Part shown: positions 34,060 through 42,657 of the stretch, in pieces | Position numbering within the stretch: the first letter of the stretch is position 1 | Layout of the letters: each line of letters opens with the position of its first letter | Assembly: GCA_029262575.1 (NCBI GenBank) | Contig: JAJCZC010000033.1 | Span: forward strand, 1-47,035 | Direction: 5' to 3' | Length of the DNA stretch: 47,035 nt | DNA from: Candidatus Babelota bacterium | GTDB taxonomy: Bacteria > Babelota > Babeliae > Babelales > Vermiphilaceae | Translations under genes and position numbers: made by a program | Notes under the pieces: generated by a model | Told to the model about the DNA's origin: nothing | The model's input: only the letters and a program-made list of their open reading frames with translations | The model's database searches: none

Positions 34060-34239
34060 GTGAAGTGTAAAAAATGTGATGGCCTTATGGTCTTGCAATC
34101 TTTTTTTGATCATTTTCTCAACTTTGATGGTTGGAAATGTTTAAATTGTGGTAAAATAATACTCAGGAAAGATAAAACAATTGAATTTGATACATTCAGC
34201 ATTTTTTATCAACAACAAAAGTGTAAAAACAAAAATTAA
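34060..34239 (+). CDS. Small zinc-ribbon protein
   Basis: A 59-residue protein starting at GTG (34060) about 10 nt after AAGGAG. It has two CxxC pairs, CKKC near the start and CLNC about 27 residues later, with WKCLNCGKII typical of a compact zinc ribbon. Small proteins of this plan are widespread in bacteria with no assigned function. An in-frame ATG at 34009 lies within the leader hairpin and lacks a ribosome site. It is probably cotranscribed with tsaB, 18 bp downstream. Confidence 0.7.
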   Translation: MKCKKCDGLMVLQSFFDHFLNFDGWKCLNCGKIILRKDKTIEFDTFSIFYQQQKCKNKN

Positions 34240-34257
34240 TATAACATCTGGATATAT

Positions 34258-34938
34258 ATGCAATGGCTATGCATCGCAAGTGATTATCAACACATACATG
34301 TTGCACTATGCAATAAAAATAAGATTCTACTTCAAAGTTCAGTCGACAAAAAACTGGGTAATCAGCAACTTTTGTTAACAATTGATGAACTGCTCAAAGC
34401 GGGCGATGCTCAACTTTGTGACATACAATTCATCGGCATTAATTTAGGCCCTGCACCTTATACAAGTTTGCGCATTGCCATAGCCACTGCAAATGGACTA
34501 AGTACCGCCACTAGTATTCCGCTAGTTGGCATAGATGCATTACAAACATTTATGCATGCATATCCCCCAAAAGATGAAAGCGCTATCACGATTGCTCTGT
34601 TGAATGCATTCAACTTTGATCTATTTTATGCTATTGCCCAAACAAATGAAGCATTCACAGCAGGATATAAAAACGTTGATGCTTTGTTGACTCATATCGC
34701 TGAGCAATACTCATCTAAAAGCATACTATTTATCGGAAATGGCGTTGAGCTTTATCAAGAAAAAATAAAACAAACAATAAACAACTATACTATTGCAGAT
34801 CCTTTGCCCATGTATCCGAATATACAACAATTGGTTAACCTTGGATGGCACAATTGGCAAGAAGAAAAAACTCTTGAAACGGCATTACCGCTTTACTTAA
34901 AAACGGCTACTTATAAAAAATCTGTGAATATTAAATAA
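34258..34938 (+). CDS. tsaB: tRNA t6A synthesis protein TsaB
   Basis: Partner of TsaD in making N6-threonylcarbamoyladenosine at position 37 of ANN-decoding tRNAs. Family marks: N-terminal LCIASDYQHIHVALC, then GINLGPAPYTSLRIAIATANGL (normally GPGSFTGLR), PLVGIDALQTF, and the C-terminal PLYLKTATY. ASKHA fold without ATPase function. The length of 226 is usual. The ribosome site is weak, so coupling to the upstream gene is likely. It is essential in most bacteria. Divergence in the GPGSFTGLR motif is notable but in range. Confidence 0.88.
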   Translation: MQWLCIASDYQHIHVALCNKNKILLQSSVDKKLGNQQLLLTIDELLKAGDAQLCDIQFIGINLGPAPYTSLRIAIATANGLSTATSIPLVGIDALQTFMHAYPPKDESAITIALLNAFNFDLFYAIAQTNEAFTAGYKNVDALLTHIAEQYSSKSILFIGNGVELYQEKIKQTINNYTIADPLPMYPNIQQLVNLGWHNWQEEKTLETALPLYLKTATYKKSVNIK

Positions 34939-34992
34939 CTAATTCACGCCCTTTTACTCAAAAAAACCATCTTTTTTGCAATTTCAAAAAAA

Positions 34993-34998
34993 TATAAT
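34993..34998 (+). promoter_or_regulatory. Putative -10 box of the riboflavin operon
   Basis: TATAAT lies 29 nt upstream of the ribD start at 35027. No good -35 hexamer is seen. No FMN-riboswitch pattern is visible in the short leader. Confidence 0.45.
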
Positions 34999-35026
34999 AC
35001 GCTTAGTGCAAAAAAGAGACCCTAGT

Positions 35027-36157
35027 ATGAAGCATGATGAATTCTATATAAAAAAAACTATTGAGCTTGCCTCAAAGGGTATTGGTAAGGTTAGCCCAAA
35101 CCCTCTCGTGGGCGCGTTACTTGTAAAAAACAATAACATCATCGGGTCAGGCTTTCATGCCAAATATGGCAGTCCACACGCAGAACTATCGGCCATCTTA
35201 AATTGTACCGAATCACCTGAAAATGCCACACTTTATTGTAATCTTGAGCCCTGCTGCCACACCAATAAACAAACTCCTCCATGCGCACAAAGAATTATTA
35301 AAGAAAAAATAAAACGTGTTGTTATAGCCAACACAGATTCAAACCCTCGTGTAAATGGCAAAGGAGTGGAGTTTTTGCGCCAAGCAGGCATTGAGGTAAC
35401 TCAAGGAATACTTGATCAGCAAGGACGAGAGCTCAACGAAATTTTTTTCACCCATATTGAGAAAAAAAGGCCATTCATTCATTTAAAATGGGCTCAATCC
35501 CTTGATGGCAATATTGCCACGCATAATGGCAACTCAAAATGGATAAGTAATCAAAAAGCACTGCAAAAAGTGCACGAATTTCGCACAAAATATGATGCAA
35601 TACTCATTGGACAAAATACCTGCTTATATGACAATCCTCATTTAACGGCTCGATTAAACAATGCCCCTATTCAAGCACGTTGGCGCGTTGTACTGACTGC
35701 ATTAAGTGTATTAAAAGATGATTTAAATATTCTAAAGGATCAACATAGGTCAAAAACAATCTTAATTACATCAATAAATGATATAGAAGAGAATGCCGCC
35801 ATAGTTGCTAAATTTCGGCAAGCGGGTGTTCACATTGAAGGAGTGAGTGAACAAGAAAATGGTATACTCGATCTGCACAATGTCATGGCTATACTTTCAA
35901 CATATAATATTTGCTCGGTACTTGTAGAAGGCGGCCGATCTATTCTTACTTCATTTTATAATGCAATGCTATGGGATCGTATTTCTATATTCATTGCACC
36001 AATATTTATCGGCAATGGGATTTCACCATTTTCGAGTTTAAACATTAATTATATCGAACAAACACAACGATTAAGTGAAATTAAGTATGAACTCATGGAT
36101 GATTCAATACATTGTTTAATAAAAAAAGGAAGGAAGAGCACATGTTCACCGGTTTAA
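35027..36157 (+). CDS. ribD: Bifunctional riboflavin deaminase/reductase RibD
   Basis: Second and third steps of riboflavin synthesis: deamination, then NADPH reduction of the pyrimidine. I start at the ATG at 35027 because the TATAAT at 34993 lies upstream of it; the frame is open further up. The deaminase zinc site is HAELSA and PCCHTNKQTPPC (about residues 50-85). The reductase domain starts near KWAQSLDGNIATHNGNSKWIS, with LVEGGRSILTSF later. The length of 376 is normal. It opens a tightly packed operon; ribE overlaps its end by 16 nt. Confidence 0.95.
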   Translation: MKHDEFYIKKTIELASKGIGKVSPNPLVGALLVKNNNIIGSGFHAKYGSPHAELSAILNCTESPENATLYCNLEPCCHTNKQTPPCAQRIIKEKIKRVVIANTDSNPRVNGKGVEFLRQAGIEVTQGILDQQGRELNEIFFTHIEKKRPFIHLKWAQSLDGNIATHNGNSKWISNQKALQKVHEFRTKYDAILIGQNTCLYDNPHLTARLNNAPIQARWRVVLTALSVLKDDLNILKDQHRSKTILITSINDIEENAAIVAKFRQAGVHIEGVSEQENGILDLHNVMAILSTYNICSVLVEGGRSILTSFYNAMLWDRISIFIAPIFIGNGISPFSSLNINYIEQTQRLSEIKYELMDDSIHCLIKKGRKSTCSPV

Positions 36158-36744
36158 TCAAATCCATAGGAACAACGTATTCAAAAAATGCCAATAGTTC
36201 AGGTTTTGCATTTGGTTTTAAGGCGCCCGCACTAACACCACAATTACAAATTGGCGAATCGATTGCAGTAAATGGTGTGTGCCTTACGGTTACATCAATT
36301 GAAAATGACATCTTTTTCGTGCAAGTTGTGCATGTCACTGTAGAAAAAACAAGCCTAGCCGATTTAGAAGTAGACTCTAAAGTTAACCTGGAACTAGCCC
36401 TAAAAGCAGACGATCGACTTGGAGGCCATTTTGTACAAGGCCACGTTAATGGGCTGGCGACCATCTCACGAATCGAAAAAAAGGGAACCAATTACGAAAT
36501 AAGCTTTATGGTTCCAGCATCACTGCACAAATATTTGATTCTTGAAGGCTCTATAGCAATCGATGGCATTAGTTTAACAATTGCCAGAATAAAACAAGAT
36601 GAAATAACCATTTCAACCATACCGCATACATGGCAAAAGACTAATCTTCAATACAAAAAAGTTGAAGATAAGGTCAATGTAGAAATTGATGTTTTAGCTA
36701 AATATATCGAAAAACTTATAAATCCGAAGCCGATACAACTTTAA
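36142..36744 (+). CDS. ribE: Riboflavin synthase alpha subunit
   Basis: Dismutates two lumazine molecules to riboflavin. Two lumazine-binding repeats are visible: MFTGLIKSIGT with GESIAVNGVCLTVTSI, and RLGGHFVQGHVNGLATI with EGSIAIDGISLTIARI. I start at MFTGLI, the family's canonical N-terminus, at 36142 behind GGAAGG; a longer in-frame start would add ten non-conserved residues. It overlaps ribD by 16 nt and is 17 bp from ribBA. 200 residues is standard. Confidence 0.96.
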   Translation: MFTGLIKSIGTTYSKNANSSGFAFGFKAPALTPQLQIGESIAVNGVCLTVTSIENDIFFVQVVHVTVEKTSLADLEVDSKVNLELALKADDRLGGHFVQGHVNGLATISRIEKKGTNYEISFMVPASLHKYLILEGSIAIDGISLTIARIKQDEITISTIPHTWQKTNLQYKKVEDKVNVEIDVLAKYIEKLINPKPIQL

Positions 36745-36761
36745 CTAATAAAAGGGGCAGA

Positions 36762-37979
36762 ATGTTCTCACTAAGTAGTATTGATGAAGCAATAAAAGAT
36801 ATCGCTCAAGGCAAGATGATCATTGTGGTTGACGACGAAGATCGAGAAAATGAGGGTGATTTGGTGATGGCATCAGAACTTATAAGCCCTGAGGCTATCA
36901 CGTTTATGGCAACACATGCTCGTGGGCTTATCTGCGCGTCGATCACACCTGAAACAGCACAACGATTAGACTTGTCCCCAATGACTTCTCGCAACACCGC
37001 ACATCACCAAACCGCATTCACCGTGAGTATTGATGCCGCAAAGGATATCTCTACGGGCATCTCCTCATTTGACCGAGCTCATACAATAAAATTACTCACA
37101 AATCCAAGCACCTCAGCTAGCGATTTTGTCAGACCAGGTCACATTTTTCCATTGATTGCAAAGAAAGGAGGCATACTTGAAAGACCTGGCCACACTGAGG
37201 CATCTTTAGAAATCGCTCAAATGGCAAAATTAAAGCCAAGCGCCGTAATTTGTGAAATAATTAATGATGATGGCACCATGGCTCGCTTACCTGATTTGCA
37301 AACATTTGCGCAAAAGCATGATTTAAAAATTGTTAGCATAAAAGATTTGATCGAATATAAAAAATCAAAAAAAACAACTTCACTAAATCATAAGTTGCAG
37401 CTTAATATGCCAACACATTTTGGCAACTTTGATCTACATACCTTCAAGCAAGATGATGAGCTTTGCTTTGCTCTTAAAAAGGGTAAGCTCCCAGCAAATA
37501 AACCGACCCTAACACGCATTCATTCTGAATGTTTCACCGGAGAACTATTGCATTCAAAACGATGCGAATGCGCTCAACAATTGCATGAATCAATGCGCAT
37601 GGTGGAAGAAGAGGGAGAGGGCATTATTCTCTACCTCAGGCAAGAAGGGCGCGGCATAGGACTATGGAATAAACTTAAAGCCTATGACCTGCAAGATAAA
37701 GGATATAACACCGTTGAGGCAAATATTAAATTAGGCTTTGCACCCGATCTGCGAGATTTTGAGCATGCAGCTCAAATGCTTAATTATTTTGGTATTAGCG
37801 ACATTAGATTGATTACCAACAATCCATATAAAGTAAAAAATATAAAAGAATACGGCATTAATGTTTGTGAGCGCATTCCAATAGAAATACCACCCAACGA
37901 AGTTAACCGCGGTTATTTAACCACAAAAAAAAACATTATGAACCACATCTTCAAAACAATACATAAGGAAATTGCATGA
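36762..37979 (+). CDS. ribBA: Bifunctional RibBA: DHBP synthase / GTP cyclohydrolase II
   Basis: N-terminal half makes 3,4-dihydroxy-2-butanone 4-phosphate; C-terminal half opens GTP, the first committed step. DHBP-synthase motif VDDEDRENEGDLVMAS (about 24-39) and RPGHIFPL and RPGHTEASLE. GTP cyclohydrolase II motif HSECFTGELLHSKRCECAQQL supplies the three zinc cysteines, followed by LRQEGRGIGL. The length of 405 is typical. AAGGGGC precedes the ATG. Its stop overlaps the ribH start as ATGA. Confidence 0.96.
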   Translation: MFSLSSIDEAIKDIAQGKMIIVVDDEDRENEGDLVMASELISPEAITFMATHARGLICASITPETAQRLDLSPMTSRNTAHHQTAFTVSIDAAKDISTGISSFDRAHTIKLLTNPSTSASDFVRPGHIFPLIAKKGGILERPGHTEASLEIAQMAKLKPSAVICEIINDDGTMARLPDLQTFAQKHDLKIVSIKDLIEYKKSKKTTSLNHKLQLNMPTHFGNFDLHTFKQDDELCFALKKGKLPANKPTLTRIHSECFTGELLHSKRCECAQQLHESMRMVEEEGEGIILYLRQEGRGIGLWNKLKAYDLQDKGYNTVEANIKLGFAPDLRDFEHAAQMLNYFGISDIRLITNNPYKVKNIKEYGINVCERIPIEIPPNEVNRGYLTTKKNIMNHIFKTIHKEIA

Positions 37980-38491
37980 AACACATACAAGGAAACTTTA
38001 TTGGGAACAGTATGTCAGTTGCAATCGTGGTGAGTAAATTTAATAATTTAGTCACGCAGCAACTCCTTAATGGTGCCCAAGATTGCTTAACACAGCATGG
38101 CGTTGCAAGCGCAAACATTACCGTTGCATGGGTTCCTGGGGCATTTGAACTTCCTTTAATCGCAAAAAAAATGGCTCTAACTCGCCACTTTGACGCGATA
38201 ATTTGCTTGGGCGCAGTCATTCAAGGAGAAACAACTCATTATGACTTTGTATGCAATCAAACAGCATCAGGCATTAGCCAAGTTGCCTTACAAACTGACA
38301 TTCCTACTATTTTTGGTGTTTTGACCACAAACACTCTCGAGCAAGCCCTGACACGCGTCGGCGGAAAAGGAGGCAATAAAGGATGGGAAGCCGCTTTAGC
38401 AGCTCTACAAATGCGTAACTTAATCAAGCAGATAGATGATAAACACATACTATCAAAACCCACAAATAAAGTATTTGAAACAAGAACATGA
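37976..38491 (+). CDS. ribH: 6,7-Dimethyl-8-ribityllumazine synthase
   Basis: Condenses the RibBA and RibD products to the lumazine precursor of riboflavin; normally a pentamer or 60-mer shell. Marks: VSKFNNLVTQQLLNGA, WVPGAFELPLIA, CLGAVIQGETTHYDFV with the catalytic His, and GVLTTNTLEQALTRVGGKGGNKG. The C-terminal tail after about residue 155 is longer than usual. Starts and ends overlap neighbours by ATGA, so it is translationally coupled to both ribBA and the HAD gene. Confidence 0.96.
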   Translation: MKHIQGNFIGNSMSVAIVVSKFNNLVTQQLLNGAQDCLTQHGVASANITVAWVPGAFELPLIAKKMALTRHFDAIICLGAVIQGETTHYDFVCNQTASGISQVALQTDIPTIFGVLTTNTLEQALTRVGGKGGNKGWEAALAALQMRNLIKQIDDKHILSKPTNKVFETRT

Positions 38492-39189
38492 ACAAAAAAA
38501 TTAAGGCCATCATTTTTGATCTTGATGGCACAATAGTTGATACTGAAGATCTTTGGGCACAAGCGACCAAAGAAATATTGATCATGCGGGGTATCGCATA
38601 TTCACAAAAAATAAAAAAAGAAATTCATAATGCTGTGCATGGCTTGCCACCATTGCAAGCATCTGCAATAGTAAAAGACATGTTCAACCTGAAAGATGAC
38701 CCGCCTGCTCTTGCGCAAGAAAAAAAAATACGCGCATATAAACTGATAGAAAATCAAGTTCAATTCATTGAAGGTTTTGAGGCTTTCTATGAAATCATTA
38801 AAAATGATTTTACCATTGCAATCGCAACCAATTGTCCAACCGAAATGGTGAATTGCATTGCAACAAAGTTAAACTTAAAGCAAAAATTTAACAACAACAT
38901 ATTCAATCCATCGCATGTGCAAAATAAAGCAAAACCTGACCCGGCAATTTATCTTTATGCGGCTCAACAATTGGAAATTGAGCCAAGTGAATGCATTGCC
39001 ATTGAAGATTCGGCTGTCGGCATCACCTCTGCAAAACGCGCGCAAATGCAGTGCATAGGTATCAATACTGCACAAAATCTAAAAAGCCTTGAAAACGCAG
39101 ACTATATTATAGAACACTATTATGAATTAACACATCTTTTGCCCAACATGGGACTGGAAATAAATCAAAATCCATGCTATGAAAATTAA
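38488..39189 (+). CDS. HAD hydrolase, candidate pyrimidine phosphatase of the riboflavin pathway
   Basis: A beta-phosphoglucomutase-like HAD phosphatase: motif I FDLDGTIVDTED (nucleophile and acid Asp), motif II IATNCPTEM, Lys in NKAKPDPAIY, motif IV IEDSAVGITSAK. All catalytic residues are present. It is coupled to ribH by an ATGA overlap and ends the operon, so it is a good candidate for removing phosphate from the RibD product, the step with no dedicated rib gene and known in other bacteria to be done by HAD enzymes. A different sugar-phosphate substrate remains possible. Confidence 0.88.
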   Translation: MNKKIKAIIFDLDGTIVDTEDLWAQATKEILIMRGIAYSQKIKKEIHNAVHGLPPLQASAIVKDMFNLKDDPPALAQEKKIRAYKLIENQVQFIEGFEAFYEIIKNDFTIAIATNCPTEMVNCIATKLNLKQKFNNNIFNPSHVQNKAKPDPAIYLYAAQQLEIEPSECIAIEDSAVGITSAKRAQMQCIGINTAQNLKSLENADYIIEHYYELTHLLPNMGLEINQNPCYEN

Positions 39190-39294
39190 AGGAAATGAAA
39201 TAAAAAAATAGAAAAAAGAAGGAGCTCTATCGAATTCTATATTATATATTCATGCACGTTTGTTATTTTATAACCAAAAAAAAAGGAGTTGTGA

Positions 39295-40749
39295 ATGCGC
39301 AACAAATTTAGCATATCAGTTATGCTCTTAAGTCTTTTGGCAGCGCCGTTGATGCAAGCCGACAGCAATAAGTGTTGTACCTCACATACATTTGTACCAA
39401 GATCGATTACCACTGATCTTGTATATGTTGATGTATTTAATTATTTTCTCAGGCACTATGGTGAACGTGACAAATTCATTTATAGTGGCACAATTTTAGG
39501 TCAAAAAAGCAGCAAGTCAGACCGTTTAGGATCAGCATTCTTGCTCAAAAATGGATGTAACTGTGTAACCGTCACACAAAATCCTCCAGGCGATATTAAC
39601 AGTGCATGGCTTGGTTTGCAAAATGCCGATCCTAACAACCCATTCTCTTCAACCTTTTGCATTGAGCCACAACGTCGTGAAGTTGGCTATCATAGCTATG
39701 GCTATTTTAGCTTAGACGATTGGGTGTGCGGTTTATGGGCTGATGTTGCAACTGCAGTAATTAGCGCAAAACACAATTTGAATTGTTGCGAACAAGGCAA
39801 TAAAGCTACTGCTTGCCAAGATATCACCACCGTAACTGAAGCGTTAGCAAATCCTGCTTATGAATTTGGCAGATTTTCATGCGATCCATGCAATCTTGAG
39901 CAAACCGGTCTTGACGATGTTCAATTCCGTCTTGGTTATGAGCGCGAGTGGTGCAATGAAACTATGAACGCTGGTGTATATGGAATTGGTACTGCTCCAA
40001 CTGGCCTTCGCCCAAACGGTCGCTATATCTTCGAACCACTTGTTGGTAGCCTTCACGGTTCAGTTGGTGTTGGTGTTAATGGTGATTACCAGTTCTGGAA
40101 TGATGATTGCGGTGATAGAAGTTTAACCGTTATGACTGATGCAAACTATCGTTATGCATTCGCTCACGATATTCGTCGAACTTTTGATCTATGCAACAAT
40201 GGTGCATTCTCACGCTATCTACTTGTTGCACAAGAAAGCAATCCAAATGTAGCATTGCCAGCAGTTAACTTCTTCACACTTGATGCAAACGTTCAACCAC
40301 GCAGCACTATTCAATGGTGGTTAGCAGTGCATTATGAACATTGCGACTATGACTTTGAACTTGGTTACAACTTGTGGTGGCGCCAAAAAGAAGATCTCAA
40401 AGATTGCTTGGCTAATCCATGCAAAACAGTTGGCATTTATGATCTAACGTGTGTTGGCGTTGATTGCAGAACGGCATCAACTGCCACCATTGGCACCTAT
40501 GCTCAAGATATCACCATTGATGATGCCTTCACTGCAATAACAGCAAACGACTTTAATGTGCAATCTGGCCTTGCTGATGAAGCACTCACCAACAAATTCT
40601 ATGCTGCTGGATCATATCAGGGTACCGTATGCGATAGCTATGATTACCTCTACGGCTTTGGTGGCTCATATGAATTTGTGAGTGATAAATATCGCTGCGC
40701 TGCATTGCCAAAATGGGCTCTATTCGGTCGCTTTAGCTTGATGTTTTAA
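39295..40749 (+). CDS. Cysteine-rich beta-barrel outer-membrane protein
   Basis: No named family recognised. A signal peptide (SISVMLLSLLAAPLMQA) and a 465-residue mature part rich in aromatic, alternating strands (YRYAFAHDIRR, IQWWLAVHYEHC, DFELGYNLWW), ending with FGRFSLMF. A C-terminal Phe after alternating hydrophobics is the usual outer-membrane assembly signal. About twenty cysteines are present, reminiscent of the disulfide-linked major outer-membrane proteins of chlamydiae, though I claim no homology. AAGGAG gives a strong ribosome site and codon use is relatively GC-richer than neighbours, suggesting high expression. A GMC oxidoreductase follows 27 bp later. Confidence 0.78.
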   Translation: MRNKFSISVMLLSLLAAPLMQADSNKCCTSHTFVPRSITTDLVYVDVFNYFLRHYGERDKFIYSGTILGQKSSKSDRLGSAFLLKNGCNCVTVTQNPPGDINSAWLGLQNADPNNPFSSTFCIEPQRREVGYHSYGYFSLDDWVCGLWADVATAVISAKHNLNCCEQGNKATACQDITTVTEALANPAYEFGRFSCDPCNLEQTGLDDVQFRLGYEREWCNETMNAGVYGIGTAPTGLRPNGRYIFEPLVGSLHGSVGVGVNGDYQFWNDDCGDRSLTVMTDANYRYAFAHDIRRTFDLCNNGAFSRYLLVAQESNPNVALPAVNFFTLDANVQPRSTIQWWLAVHYEHCDYDFELGYNLWWRQKEDLKDCLANPCKTVGIYDLTCVGVDCRTASTATIGTYAQDITIDDAFTAITANDFNVQSGLADEALTNKFYAAGSYQGTVCDSYDYLYGFGGSYEFVSDKYRCAALPKWALFGRFSLMF

Positions 40750-40776
40750 TTAACATACAAAAAAGGAATATAAAAT

Positions 40777-42576
40777 ATGAAACAAAACAAATTATTTTAT
40801 ACATTATTACTAGCATTATTTTTACCGCTAGCGGCTAAAAATAACTGCAACACAGATTGCAAGGTAAACTGCAAGCCATGCTCGACCCAATCGATTGATT
40901 GCATTAATCCGATAGTTGATTATGTGATTATAGGTTTAGGTACAGCTGGAGCCACGTTAGCACGTTATTTATCTGATCAAATTGACGGTGAATACAAAAA
41001 TAACGTATTGGTTCTTGAAGCAGGATCACGTGTTGTTGACGATCTCGTGCTTCAACCAACAGTATTTGGCACAGGTCCACTTGCAGTCGGAACTAAATAC
41101 TCCAATACTTGGTCTGCTTTACTTGGACCCGAAGTAAACGTTGGCTTTGCAGGCTTTCTCTATACTGAAGGCAGAATGTGGGGCGGTAGCAGTGGACACA
41201 ATGGCCTCATCGCTGTTCGAGGAAGCTCAGAAATTTACGATGATTGGGCAACCCTCACCGGCAATAGCCAATGGAGCTATACCAATCTTCTCCCAGTAAT
41301 GAAATTCATGGAGGGCTATACCCCAATGGGAACCACTGTTGATACATCCGAGCGTGGCACAACAGGCCCACTTAGAATTACTCAAGATGATTATTCTGCA
41401 ATCCCCGGCAACGGCTTTAATATGGCATTATCTACAGCAAGTAATACTCCCATCGTAGAGGATTATAACGCCACAAATACAGGTATTTCGTCTAATCAAC
41501 TCTATATCACTCCTCCTCCAGGAAGTGAGCGTAGCTGGTCATATAATGCATTTTTGCCCGATACCGTAGTAACAGACCAGGGCTTTGGTGTTGATGGCAG
41601 AAAACTACGCATAGTTTCACAAGCAACCGCATCTCACCTAATCTTCGATCAAAGCGGCTCCACACCAATAGCAACTGGCGTTGAATACATACTTGATGGC
41701 AATCGCGAACAAGTTCGCCATGTTTATGCCCGCAAGAAGATCATTTTATGCGCTGGTGCTGTAGAAAACGTTGGTATCTTGCAACGCTCAGGAGTGGGTG
41801 ATGCTACACTCCTTGGTGGCTTAGGAATTGACGTTGTTGTCGATAGCCCAACGGTCGGTAAAAATCTTCAGAACCACTACGGAACAAGTTGTATAATGAC
41901 CGCAACTAATATGGGAAGCCCTGCTCCAAGTCAACTTGTTGAAGCATTTATTGATTTAAGCCCAGAGTTTCCAGCAGATGGTATTCGCAGAAATCAAATT
42001 CTCTATAGCCAAGGACCATTCTTATTTGGTTCATTTGCAGCATTACGAGCTATCGGATATGAACCATTTGAGCATTTTACGGACAGCAATAGCTTTGGTC
42101 CTACAATCGTAAAACCTGGCAGCCGGGGAACCGTTATGATTGCTGATACAGATCCGCTTACAAACCTAATAGTGAACTTTAACTTCTATTCTGATGGCAC
42201 CGTATTTGACCCAACATCAGATGCTTCACAAATTATTGCTGCCCTTAAAATCATTCGATCTGCCGCAACTTCACTCGGCGAAGAAATGGTTTATCCAACC
42301 CCTGCAATGTATGCTGCTGATCCCCTTCTCTACGTTGCAGCTCAAGATGTTCCATTCATCACATATCACGCAGCAGGAACTTGTGCAATGGGAACCTCAA
42401 TTGCAAACGGTGTTGTTGATGGCAATTTACATGTATTTGGCGTTAGTAACCTCATGTGTGCTGATTGCAGTATTGAGCCAACAATCCAAACGGGTAACAC
42501 TGCATATGCAGCATATGTGATTGGCGCAGTTGCAGCACGCATTTGCGGATCACAAACAGTCCCTGCATTGCCATAA
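40777..42576 (+). CDS. Exported GMC-family FAD oxidoreductase
   Basis: A choline-dehydrogenase-like flavoenzyme. A signal peptide and a Cys-rich linker (NTDCKVNCKPCSTQ) are followed by the FAD-binding motif DYVIIGLGTAGATLARYL, EAGSR, and the signature GRMWGGSSGHNGLIAVRG. The C-terminal domain has the catalytic His in TYHAAGTCAMG and the later TGNTAYAAYVIG. At 599 residues it is complete. Export by a standard signal peptide is uncommon for a large flavoprotein and suggests oxidation of an external alcohol or sugar; the substrate is unknown. It is probably cotranscribed with the barrel protein. Confidence 0.9.
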   Translation: MKQNKLFYTLLLALFLPLAAKNNCNTDCKVNCKPCSTQSIDCINPIVDYVIIGLGTAGATLARYLSDQIDGEYKNNVLVLEAGSRVVDDLVLQPTVFGTGPLAVGTKYSNTWSALLGPEVNVGFAGFLYTEGRMWGGSSGHNGLIAVRGSSEIYDDWATLTGNSQWSYTNLLPVMKFMEGYTPMGTTVDTSERGTTGPLRITQDDYSAIPGNGFNMALSTASNTPIVEDYNATNTGISSNQLYITPPPGSERSWSYNAFLPDTVVTDQGFGVDGRKLRIVSQATASHLIFDQSGSTPIATGVEYILDGNREQVRHVYARKKIILCAGAVENVGILQRSGVGDATLLGGLGIDVVVDSPTVGKNLQNHYGTSCIMTATNMGSPAPSQLVEAFIDLSPEFPADGIRRNQILYSQGPFLFGSFAALRAIGYEPFEHFTDSNSFGPTIVKPGSRGTVMIADTDPLTNLIVNFNFYSDGTVFDPTSDASQIIAALKIIRSAATSLGEEMVYPTPAMYAADPLLYVAAQDVPFITYHAAGTCAMGTSIANGVVDGNLHVFGVSNLMCADCSIEPTIQTGNTAYAAYVIGAVAARICGSQTVPALP

Positions 42577-42599
42577 ATCATCTGGTTTATTTGGACTTC

Positions 42600-42631
42600 A
42601 AAAAAGGGCGCATATCTATGCGCCCTTTTTT
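42600..42631. terminator. Bidirectional rho-independent terminator
   Basis: AAAAAAGGGCGCATA and TATGCGCCCTTTTTT pair over 15 bp around a TC loop, with T runs in both directions, between the GMC gene and the ankyrin gene. Confidence 0.92.
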
Positions 42632-42657
42632 GCTACTTAAACAACACTTACTAAAAG

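Noticed and set aside
34940-35026. An FMN riboswitch before ribD
   Set aside because: The leader is only about 20-30 nt after the TATAAT and none of the conserved FMN-riboswitch blocks is present.
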